Source of the DNA: Cristatella mucedo
Lineage: Eukaryota > Bryozoa > Phylactolaemata > Cristatellidae
Length of the DNA: 64,000 bases
Assembly (NCBI GenBank): GCA_009760855.2
Contig: WPIO01000001.1
Location: forward strand, 3,246,001 to 3,310,000
Direction of reading: 5' to 3'
The notes beneath the pieces are model-generated. The model was not told the origin of the DNA. It searched no databases and saw only the letters and a list, made by a program, of their open reading frames with translations. Below, in pieces: positions 12,181-21,400 of the stretch. Made by a program: the position numbers and the translations under genes. Each line of letters starts with the position of its first letter. Position 1 is the stretch's first letter.

Positions 12181-13570
12181 CTGACGAACTCGGCCATCCG
12201 AGTTGGCCGCGCGCACCCCTCAGGGTAGCAGAACGCCGCGCGACGTTCGTGTCGCACTGCCGCGACGAGGCGAAGACGCGCGTGCATAAATGCGGCAGCG
12301 ATGATGACTGCGGTTGCGACGCTAGCGTAAGCGCGCACGAAATGTCGAGCTATTCAGAGCCCGCGCTTTTCCCGATGCAAATATCTCGACATTTCGCGCC
12401 GCGCCTCTGCCGGAAACGCGCGGCTCGACCGAGCGAACGGCGAGCGCTACGCCGCCGCCGCCGGCGGCGGCTCCCGCATCGCCGCCCACTCGTGCGCGCA
12501 ACGTCTCGTCAATTACGACGCATCTCGCCCCGGCGCGAGCTCCGCCCAGAGGTTAATGACGACCTCCAGAGCATCGACGGGGTACCCACAGTTCCTCCGT
12601 GCTATCGATTTTGCGTCGCGAAGCCACGCTTTCTGTTGTGCGCTGGCTCCGCTGACGCAAGGGTCGCAATGTCGACGCGCGCGTGAAGAGCTCCCGAGCC
12701 TCGCGCGCTAACGCGTGCGGCCGGCCGCGTGCCGCCGAGGTAAGCTCGCGACGCTCGGGCGCGCGCGCACCCGAGCGACATCGCCAGCGCAGCTGCGCGC
12801 TCGGCCGTCTGGCTGTCTCTCCTACGAAAAAGTCTCTCCCGAAAGTTTCCGCGCGTCGATCGCAGAGAGCCGAGAGCTTCCGCGCGTCTTTGGGAGCCGC
12901 TCTCGGAAGTTTCGCACGCGCTCGCGCGCGCGTGCGCCGTTGCCGCTGCGACCGATGTCGCCGCTGGCCGTCGCGGCGGCGCGCGCGCGCCGCCGCCGAA
13001 CAAGACCGGCTGGCCGGGCTGCGGCCGCGGCCTCGCGTTGGCGCCGCGGATGGCGGCGGCGGCGGCGTCCGACTGGCGACTAGAGAGCGGCACCAAGCGG
13101 TGCAGGCAGCTGCAGCGACAGAAGTTTGCCGCTCTGGGGAAAGCCGTCGTATCTAATTAAGGAGCCGATGTTGGTCATTGATTTTCAGTAGAGACCGCAT
13201 AGTCGGCAAATCGCAGGCGACAGAGTGCCATATGCTTCCGCTGGGATCATCGTCGGCAATGGCGTAATGCTAAGCCGCCGGCCCGCACGCCCGCGGCTAA
13301 GCGCCGCGCGAGGCCGAGACTAGGTAGCAGCGACTCGCCGCCGCGGCGGAAGCGCGCGGCGGCGGCGGCTGAGCGCCGCTGCGGTGCGGACTCGGGTATA
13401 CGCTGTCCGCGTTCGCTCGCGCCCGACTTCGCTGGCGGCTTCGGCAGCGCGTGCGAGGTTCACGCTGTGATATTTGGGCGGTCACGTGGCGCGCGTCCCG
13501 GCGACGCACGCTCGGCTACGGACGATTCGCTGGCAACACCGAGTCCTCCAGGCACGCGGCGCTTCGTAGA
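12181..13570. promoter_or_regulatory. CpG-rich island with a possible untranslated exon
   Basis: The stretch is very rich in CpG, with CGCG and CCGCCG runs at about 12440-12490, 12690-13080 and 13275-13380. A good splice-donor-like sequence (GCCGAG followed by GTAAGC) has its GT at 12740-12741. Open arginine/serine/alanine-rich frames are present on both strands and are best explained by GC-rich composition. It could be a promoter with a first non-coding exon of a plus-strand gene. No transcript evidence is available. Confidence 0.3.
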
Positions 13571-13575
13571 GGCGC

Positions 13576-13772
13576 GCGCTACGGGGGCGGGGCGCGGCAC
13601 GGGATGGGGCGCGCTACGGGGGCGGGGCGCGGCACGGGATGGGGCGCGCTACGGGGGCGGGGCGCGGCACGGGATGGGGCGCGCTACGGGGGCGGGGCGC
13701 GGCACGGTATGGGGCGTGGCACGGGGCGGGACGGGGCGCGGCAAGGTATAGGGCGTGGCACGGGGCGGCACG
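13576..13772. repeat. G-rich 35-bp tandem repeat, about 4 copies plus decayed units
   Basis: Four near-identical 35-bp units containing GGGGGCGGGGCGC and GCACGGGATGGGG are in register; the T of GCGCTAC falls at 13580, 13615, 13650 and 13685. More degraded units with GTGGCACGGGGCGG follow to 13772. Each unit has several G-runs on the plus strand, so G-quadruplex formation is plausible. Translations here (Gly/Arg repeats) are artefacts of the array. Confidence 0.95.
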
Positions 13773-13776
13773 CACC

Positions 13777-13814
13777 GTTCTTCCGGCGCTTCGCTCAAGA
13801 AGCGCCGGAAGAAC
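13777..13814. repeat. Perfect 15-bp inverted repeat (hairpin)
   Basis: The arms GTTCTTCCGGCGCTT (13777-13791) and AAGCGCCGGAAGAAC (13800-13814) are exact reverse complements around an 8-base loop. It sits directly after the G-rich tandem array. No poly-T follows, so it is not a simple terminator. Its function is unknown. Confidence 0.9.
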
Positions 13815-14160
13815 TCAAGCTCAAGAAACGCCGGGTAACGGCTTGCTGTTGAGAGAATTCGCAGCCGATAGATCTCCGAAGAGAGGACTGCGCTGTCTCT
13901 CTAGAACCACGTAGCTGCAAAATAGCCGGCATATTTACTCCGATTCAGAGCGATAACCACGTTAGCGGGCGCGACCTGGCGACATTAGCCGTAGCGTCGA
14001 GGGATGCTACAATTTGGCTGAGTCACTGCAGTCCGAGGTGAGGCAGAGGAAAGAATGTTCACTAGGCTTCAAAAGTCTCCGTTAAGAGTTCACGATCGCG
14101 GTTTTCCATCGGAGATCAAAGTTTTTCATGAAACAGCATTCCGAAGCGCCGCCTTGATTT
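13815..14160. other. Unique DNA, nothing recognised
   Basis: No gene, repeat or strong hairpin was recognised between the hairpin and the SINE fragment. Confidence 0.5.
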
Positions 14161-14164
14161 GGCT

Positions 14165-14290
14165 TGGGGGTTGAGGTGCTCGCCATCGATTACCGAGGTC
14201 GTGGGCTCGAATTCTGCCGTATCTATACGAAGCGCTTGGATATATATTGAGTTATCTTGGGATGCTATACGCATGAATAATTAAAACTTG
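14165..14290 (+). mobile_element. LINE-tailed tRNA-like SINE, diverged copy
   Basis: The stretch reads GGGGTTGAGGTGCTCGCC, then CGAGGTCGTGGGCTCGAATTC with the B-box pattern, then AAGCGCTTGG...TTGAGTTATCTTGGGATGCTATAC, a diverged version of the terminal hairpin region. The order matches the copy at 62703-62852. Its A-box end is incomplete. Confidence 0.6.
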
Positions 14291-14295
14291 TTTAT

Positions 14296-14404
14296 ATACG
14301 TATATATATATATCGATATTATATATATATATATATATATCGATATTATATATATATATAATATCGATATATATATATACATATATGCGTATATATATAT
14401 ATAA
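14296..14404. repeat. AT-rich array with CGATAT interruptions
   Basis: TA dinucleotide runs are broken by ATCGATATTATAT motifs that make the stretch internally self-complementary. It lies immediately upstream of the truncated LINE at 14479. Confidence 0.9.
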
Positions 14405-14478
14405 TGCAGAGGCACTGTACTGTAATCAATTACAACTATTTCCTAATCATAGCACATTTACCGGAACGAAAAGTGCAT

Positions 14479-15388
14479 GACTTTCAAAATTGGCTCTGCC
14501 AGCATATCTCCAGTTGCATCAGCTCGAAATCTAGGTGTCATATTCCAAAGCGACCTCTCGTTAGACGACCACATCAGCTCCACAGTCAAATCAGCCTATT
14601 TTCAGCTTCATCACGTTGCTAAAATTAGGGCTTGTTTAGATAAGGATACCACGTCCAAGTTGGTCCATGCATTCGTGACATCTCGTCTCGACTTCTGCAA
14701 CTCACTGCTTACTGGCCTACCAGCATGTGCGATCAGGCGATTGCAGCTGGTGCAAAACTCTGCAGCTAGGCTTGTCTGTCGTGAGCGTCGCAGTTGCCAC
14801 ATTACTCCACTTCTCGCCGACCTGCACTGGTTACCAGTCAAGCAACGGATTGACTTCAAGGTTTTGTCGCTCACTTTTAGGTCTCTTCATTCTATGGCTC
14901 CAGCCTATCTTTCAGATATACTACCCCATCAGGCAAAGCATCGTACCACTCGCTTTTCGGAATCCAACAGTCTAGAAATACCTCGTACAAACCTTAAATC
15001 CTTTGGAGACCGTGCATTTAGCTCGTATGCTCCCACAGCCTGGAACTCCCTCCCGACCTGCATCAGAAACATCCCCTGACCTGACCACATTTAAAAGAAA
15101 CTTAAAAACATACCTATTTAGGACAGCATTTAGTGGGTCCTTGTGATTCGTCCTCGATGTGCTTATGCGTGCTGACACTGTTCATGCTGCCACTAACCAC
15201 ATTTGCATGCTGACCCAGTGCATGTAACCCCTAACCATGTTATTCATTTTGTTTGTTTTTCAAGCATGATTTTACTTACTATTCTATTGCGTATCACTTT
15301 GCAGCAAATGTAAAGCGCCTAGAAAGAGATTAAGTTCTCTGAGGGCGCTTTATCAAGTGCAATATTATTATTATTATTATTATTATGC
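14479..15388 (+). mobile_element. LINE 3' part (CR1/L2/Rex-like), 5'-truncated
   Basis: The open frame at 14477-15079 covers the C-terminal region of the LINE ORF2 protein, after the catalytic core. It includes [40 protein letters not shown] and [20 protein letters not shown]. The untranslated tail follows, then the terminal hairpin at 15311-15352 (TAAAGCGCCT pairing with AGGGCGCTTTA) and an ATT repeat ending near 15388. The first part, including the reverse transcriptase, is absent. The frame is open across this part, so it is a fairly recent insertion. Confidence 0.92.
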
Positions 15389-15429
15389 ATTAGGACTGCG
15401 GCACCTAATCACTTAGTTTTTATAATTAA

Positions 15430-15806
15430 GGACAGAGTGCCAGTGTCATTCGCTGAGGGCGACCTGAGAGAGACACAGAGAGACACAGAGAGAGACAGAG
15501 ACGGAGAGACAGAGAGACTGCAGGAGGGAGAGAGAGAAAGAGAGAGAAAAAGAGAGAGAGAGGGGCAGAGAGACACGGAGACACAGAGACACGGAGACAG
15601 AGGACAGATAGACACAGAGACACAGAGACACGGAGACACAGAGACATAGAGACATAGAGACACAGAGACACAGAAACACAGAGACACAGAGACAGAGGAC
15701 AGAGAGACAGAGAGACAGAGAGAAAGGGAGAATTAGAGACAGAGAGGCAGAGAGACGAAGGACAAAGAGACAGAGAGACTGAGAGACAGAGAGAGCAGGC
15801 AGCGGG
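15430..15806. repeat. Purine-rich GAGACA/GAGA repeat tract, about 375 bp
   Basis: The plus strand is almost purely A/G with regular C (GAGACACAGAGACA and GAGAGA variants). It yields long artificial Ser/Leu/Cys/Val-rich frames on the minus strand and Arg/Glu-rich ones on the plus strand. Such a tract can form triplex (H-DNA) structures. Confidence 0.95.
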
Positions 15807-17840
15807 CGCCGAGGCAGGCAGGCACGGAGCGAAACTCTCGGCTCTAGCGAGGACGGCGACCCACTCCTCGGGGCTGCAGCGCTCGCACCTCTAGATACGG
15901 GTGAAGTCGACGAGACGCTGGCGCTGCTCTTTAGGATTTTTGGCATTTAGCGAACTGTCCTTTCTTTACTTCCACGTCACTCGCCCAGGCCCTTTTGAGG
16001 GCAATGCAAACTCGTGCGGTTCGTCTTTGTGCAGCAACTGAGCGGCGGCCATCTGTCGGAGCGCCACTTGTCGGAGCACCACTCGACACCTTCCAGCACA
16101 AAGAGGGATCAGTGCAGTCGCGTCTACGCCCCAGTAGTTTCCGTCGCACAGCTGTTGCCCTTTTGTCGCGCATGGAGTTTGAGTCCGGAAGGGCTGCAAA
16201 CCAGGAATAGGTGCCTTTGACGTCACGCACTTAAAAATTTGCTACGAAAAAGTGTCGACGTCGTTTGCGGGTCGCTAGAGGCCGCCCGCTCGCCCGCCCG
16301 CCCCGTCCGCTCCCCCCCCCCCCCTCTCCATCGTAGCCGCCGCCGGCGTCGCGGGGGCGGGGGCCCCCCGTGGCGAACCGAGCGGGAAGCAGTCGAGACA
16401 CGCTCGCGCCTCGCATACGGGCGGCCCAGTTTTTCGGCCGCTGACTGAGGTGCGGCGCCCGCGTTATCGATTTGCGAAGAGTCGCCGCCGGCGTTCGCAC
16501 GCCTCGACCGCCCGAGCGCAGCTCGCCCGCCCGCGCGCCGCCGCCAGGACCTGGCACGCGTGGCTCGCTGTCACCGCCCCCGACCGGCGTGAGCTTCTCG
16601 GCTGGCGCGCAGCAGGCCGAGCCGTCGCCGCTGCGTTGGCGGCGACGGCTCGGCCGAACGGCCAACTACGAACGGAAGTATGGCCGGAAGCCTGCAGTCG
16701 CCAGCCATCGTTGGCGGATCGCTCCGGGAGTCGCGACGGCGGCGGCGGCAGCGGCGACAGCAAAGCTGCCGCATCTACCGACGCTAGTAGGCCGCTAACG
16801 CCGGATGCGCCGAAGCGCCGCCGCAGCGGTGGTGGCAGCCTCTCACGCTCGCGCGCGCCCGACGGCGGCGCTATGTGCGTCGTCGAGACGGCTAGCGAGC
16901 TCAGACGGAAAAGCAGATCGGGTCGCCGAGCGTCCGGGCTCGGTCGGCCTGCAGCGTCGCGCGTTGTCGTGGAAGATGATGACGATATTATTATTAACAT
17001 TAGCAATACGTTCGATATAGCACCATCAGAGAACTCGACCTCTTCCTATGCACTTTACATCTGCAGCTAAGGAAGCACGATCGAATGAAATGCTAGTTAT
17101 GCGCAGACCTGCCTGGATCGGCGGAGCCAAGCGTACCTTCGGAGCCAAAGACGGCGGCGGCGGCGGCGACGGCGGCGGCGGCAGTGCAGCGGGTCTCGCA
17201 ACGAGCAGCCAGTATTCGGCGCTGGTTTTTGCCCCTAGTCGGCGAGCCACCGCAGCCTGTTTATCGAAACGCACTCGTCTTTCGATATCTCGAAATTAAA
17301 GACCCGTCTGTCTGCCTGCGTCCGGTCGAGTCCGTCTGTCGGCGGACGCGCGAACGACCCCGGCCCACGCCCCGCGCCACCCCGCCCCTCTCGCTGCGCT
17401 ACTGCACGCGGTCGTCCATCCGAAATGCTGGCGGCTCGATCACTAGCAGCTCTCGCAGCGAGTGGCGACGTCCGCCCGCTCGTCTCTGACCTCTGATGAC
17501 CTCTGGCATTTGACCTCTGATGGCCGGCCGGCCGCGCTGCTAGCCGCCGACGCGGTGCACCCTTCATCGACGCGGCCCCGCCGCTGGAAGAGGGTGCCGT
17601 AGCGGCGAGGCCGCTCGCTGACCGTGCCGCCGCGTCGTGCGCAGGCCGCTCAGCTCCCGAATTCTGCTCCGCCATTGAGACCCGCGCTTCGCAGTGTCAG
17701 TCCTTCGCTGAACGAGAGAAGGGCCGCCGCGAGACCTGGCGACGGCGTGTTGGCAGATGACTTGCACGTTCGTGTCCGAAGCGTCAGCGAAGGGAAAAAG
17801 CTCGCGATCTAGGACGAAGCCCTCGGGGGACTGGTGTAGG
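15807..17840. promoter_or_regulatory. CpG-rich region with CGG triplet runs, no proven gene
   Basis: GC-rich DNA with C-runs at 16312-16325 and CGG-type triplet repeats at about 16735-16760 and 17151-17185. Several overlapping open frames of 100-206 codons on both strands consist mainly of Arg, Ala, Ser and Pro and have no recognisable domain. Island-like composition suggests a promoter, possibly a distant first exon of the synaptotagmin gene or of an unseen gene. This is inference only. Confidence 0.3.
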
Positions 17841-17841
17841 T

Positions 17842-17992
17842 CGCCCGAAATAAATAAACACAATTTATTTGCGTAGCGCCCTAGGAGAGCTAAATCTCTC
17901 TTCAGGCGCTTCATAACTTGTAACTGGGCTCGAGCCTACGACCTCGGTCCCCGCGGCGAGAGCACCTTAACTGCTGGACCAAACCGGCAAAG
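17842..17992 (-). mobile_element. LINE-tailed tRNA-like SINE, nearly full copy
   Basis: Read on the minus strand it begins with GCCGGTTTGGTCCAGCAGTT, passes GTCGTAGGCTCGAGCC (B-box-like), then GAAGCGCCTGAAGAGAGATT and TAGCTCTCCTAGGGCGCTA. The last part is the LINE family's 3' hairpin. An AT-rich tail follows. The order matches the copy at 62703-62852. Confidence 0.8.
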
Positions 17993-18282
17993 TCTTGACG
18001 TGCTTACAATATACTCGAGACGCAAGCTAGTGTACGACCGTCTAGCTCATGACTCCGGCTTCGCGCGGCGGTGCCAACTTTTCGATGACTTGTAACGGCG
18101 GAACTCGACACTTGAGCCACTGTTATTCCGCCAACATGTATGGGCACTCTCCCACATGACGACTTACGAGATGGACCAACAATGGTTTATTTTTTAGTAG
18201 GACAGCCTAAATAGTACATACGCTTCTGAAATAATCACGTCTAGATTACAGAATGTTTCTTAAGTAAGGAACTTTGACCTGT
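17993..18282. other. Unique DNA, nothing recognised
   Basis: No gene or known repeat was recognised in this short interval before the LINE fragment and the minisatellite. Confidence 0.5.
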
Positions 18283-18445
18283 GCCCTCAATCGTCTGCAG
18301 CTGGTGCGAAACTCGACGGCTCCTTTGGTTTGTAGCTGTCGTCTGCGGCATTGCTGCCACATCACAACCCTTCTGTCTAAGCTTCACTGGCTCCCTATCC
18401 AATCTATTTCAAGAACCTTTCTCTGACTTCTGGCCTACTCAGGTG
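18283..18445 (+). mobile_element. Short LINE fragment flanking the minisatellite
   Basis: A frame-shifted translation gives QLVRNSTAPLV, then a HITTLLSKLHWLPIQ-like stretch. This matches the same C-terminal region of CR1/L2/Rex LINEs seen elsewhere, but with clear sequence divergence. The fragment ends just before the first 17-bp unit and does not obviously resume on the far side of the array. Confidence 0.6.
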
Positions 18446-18464
18446 CTACACTTGCCTGCACGGC

Positions 18465-21400
18465 GCCTGCCTCGCTCTGACGCCTGCCTCGCTCTGACGC
18501 CTGCCTCGCTCTGACGCCTGCCTCGCTCTGACGCCTGCCTCGCTCTGACGCCCCCCTCGCTCTGACGCCTGCCTCGCTCTGACGCCTGCCTCGCTCTGAC
18601 GCCTGCCTCGCTCTGACGCCTGCCTCGCTCTGACGCCTGCCTCGCTCTGACGCCTGCCTCGCTCTGACGCCTGCCTCGCTCTGACGCCTGCCTCGCTCTG
18701 ACGCCTGCCTCGCTCTGACGCCTGCCTCGCTCTGACGCCTGCCTCGCTCTGACGCCTGCCTCGCGCCTGACGCCTGACCTGCCGCTCTGACGCCTGCCTC
18801 GCTCTGACGCCTGCCTCGCTCTGACGCCTGCCTCGCTCTGACGCCTGCCTCGCTCTGACGCCTGCCTCGCTCTGACTCTGCCTCGCTCTGACGCCTGCCT
18901 CGCTCTGACGCCTGCCTCGCTCTGACGCCTGCCTCGCTCTGACGCCTGCCTCGCTCTGACGCCTGCCTCGCTCTGACGCCTGCCTCGCTCTCTGACGCCT
19001 GCCTCGCTCTGACGCCTGCCTCGCTCTGACGCCTGCCTCGCTCTGACGCCGCCTGCCGCCTGCTCTGACGCCTGCCTCGCTCTGACGCCTGCCTCGCTCT
19101 GACGCCTGCCTCGCTCTGACGCCTGCCTCGCTCTGACGCCTGCCTCGCTCTGACGCCTGCCTCGCTCTGACGCCTGCCTCGCTCTGACGCCTGCCTCGCT
19201 CTGACGCCTGCCTCGCTCTGACGCCTGCCTCGCTCTGACGCCTGCCTCGCTCTGACGCCTGCCTCGCTCTGACGCCTGCCTCGCTCTGACGCCTGCCTCG
19301 CTCTGACGCCTGCCTCGCTCTGACGCCTGCCTCGCTCTGACGCCTGCCTCGCTCTGACGCCTGCCTCGCTCTGACGCCTGCCTCGCTCTGACGCCTGCCT
19401 CGCTCTGACGCCTGCCTCGCTCTGACGCCTGCCTCGCTCTGACGCCTGCCTCGCTCTCTGACGCCTGCCTCGCTCTGACGCCTGCCTCGCTCTGACGCCT
19501 GCCTCGCTCTGACGCCTGCCTCGCTCTGACGCCTGCCTCGCTCTGACGCCTGCCTCGCTCTGACGCCTGCCTCGCTCTGACGCCTGCCTCGCTCTGACGC
19601 CTGCCTCGCTCTGACGCCTGCCTCGCTCTGACGCCTGCCTCGCTCTGACGCCTGCCTCGCTCTGACGCCTGCCTCGCTCTGACGCCTGCCTCGCTCTGAC
19701 GCCTGCCTCGCTCTGACGCCTGCCTCGCTCTGACGCCTGCCTCGCTCTGACGCCTGCCTCGCTCTGACGCCTGCCTCGCTCTGACGCCTGCCTCGCTCTG
19801 ACGCCTGCCTCGCTCTGACGCCTGCCTCGCTCTGACGCCTGCCTCGCCTCGCTCTGACTGCTCTGACGCCTGCCTCGCTCTGACGCCTGCCTCGCTCTGA
19901 CGCCTGCCTCGCTCTGACGCCTGCCTCGCTCTGACGCCTGCCTCGCTCTGACGCCTGCCTCGCTCTGACGCCTGCCTCGCTCTGACGCCTGCCTCGCTCT
20001 GACGCCTGCCTCGCTCTGACGCCTGCCTCGCTCTGACGCCTGCCTCGCTCTGACGCCTGCCTCGCTCTGACGCCTGCCTCGCTCTGACGCCTGCCTCGCT
20101 CTGACGCCTGCCTCGCTCTGACGCCTGCCTCGCTCTGACGCCTGCCTCGCTCTGACGCCTGCCTCGCTCTGACGCCTGCCTCGCTCTGACGCCTGCCTCG
20201 CTCTGACGCCTGCCTCGCTCTGACGCCTGCCTCGCTCTGACGCCTGCCTCGCTCTGACGCCTGCCTCGCTCTGACGCCTGCCTCGCTCTGACGCCTGCCT
20301 CGCTCTGACGCCTGCCTCGCTCTGACGCCTGCCTCGCTCTGACGCCTGCCTCGCTCTGACGCCTGCCTCGCTCTGACGCCTGCCTCGCTCTGACGCCTGC
20401 CTCGCTCTGACGCCTGCCTCGCTCTGACGCCTGCCTCGCTCTGACGCCTGCCTCGCTCTGACGCCTGCCTCGCTCTGACGCCTGCCTCGCTCTGACGCCT
20501 GCCTCGCTCTGACGCCTGCCTCGCTCTGACGCCTGCCTCGCTCTGACGCCTGCCTCGCTCTGACGCCTGCCTCGCTCTGACGCCTGCCTCGCTCTGACGC
20601 CTGCCTCGCTCTGACGCCTGCCTCGCTCTGACGCCTGCCTCGCTCTGACGCCTGCCTCGCTCTGACGCCTGCCTCGCTCTGACGCCTGCCTCGCTCTGAC
20701 GCCTGCCTCGCTCTGACGCCTGCCTCGCTCTGACGCCTGCCTCGCTCTGACGCCTGCCTCGCTCTGACGCCTGCCTCGCTCTGACGCCTGCCTCGCTCTG
20801 ACGCCTGCCTCGCTCTGACGCCTGCCTCGCTCTGACGCCTGCCTCGCTCTGACGCCTGCCTCGCTCTGACGCCTGCCTCGCTCTGACGCCTGCCTCGCTC
20901 TGACGCCTGCCTCGCTCTGACGCCTGCCTCGCTCTGACGCCTGCCTCGCTCTGACGCCTGCCTCGCTCTGACGCCTGCCTCGCTCTGACGCCTGCCTGCC
21001 TTCGCTCTGACGCCTGCCTCGCTCTGACGCCTGCCTCGCTCTGACGCCTGCCTCGCTCTGACGCCTGCCTCGCTCTGACGCCTGCCTCGCTCTGACGCCT
21101 GCCTCGCTCTGACGCTGCCTCGCTCTGACGCCTGCCTCGCTCTGACGCCTGCCTCGCTCTGACGCCTGCCTCGCTCTGACGCCTGCCTCGCTCTGACGCC
21201 TGCCTCGCTCTGACGCCTGCCTCGCTCTGACGCCTGCCTCGCTCTGACGCCTGCCTCGCTCTGACGCCTGCCTCGCTCTGACGCCTGCCTCGCTCTGACG
21301 CCTGCCTCGCTCTGACGCCTGCCTCGCTCTGACGCCTGCCTCGCTCTGACGCCTGCCTCGCTCTGACGCCTGCCTCGCTCTGACGCCTGCCTCGCTCTGA

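Noticed and set aside
12249-13156. Overlapping Arg/Ala-rich frames on both strands
   Set aside because: CpG-rich DNA lacks stop codons by composition. The frames overlap in several phases on both strands and show no domain.
15409-15946. Cys/Ser/Leu/Val-rich minus-strand frames of up to 166 codons
   Set aside because: They are translations of the GAGACA purine tract on its complementary strand and have no start context or domain.
16231-17675. Long GC-rich frames up to 206 codons
   Set aside because: Same reason: composition-driven, mutually overlapping and low-complexity, with CGG triplet runs.
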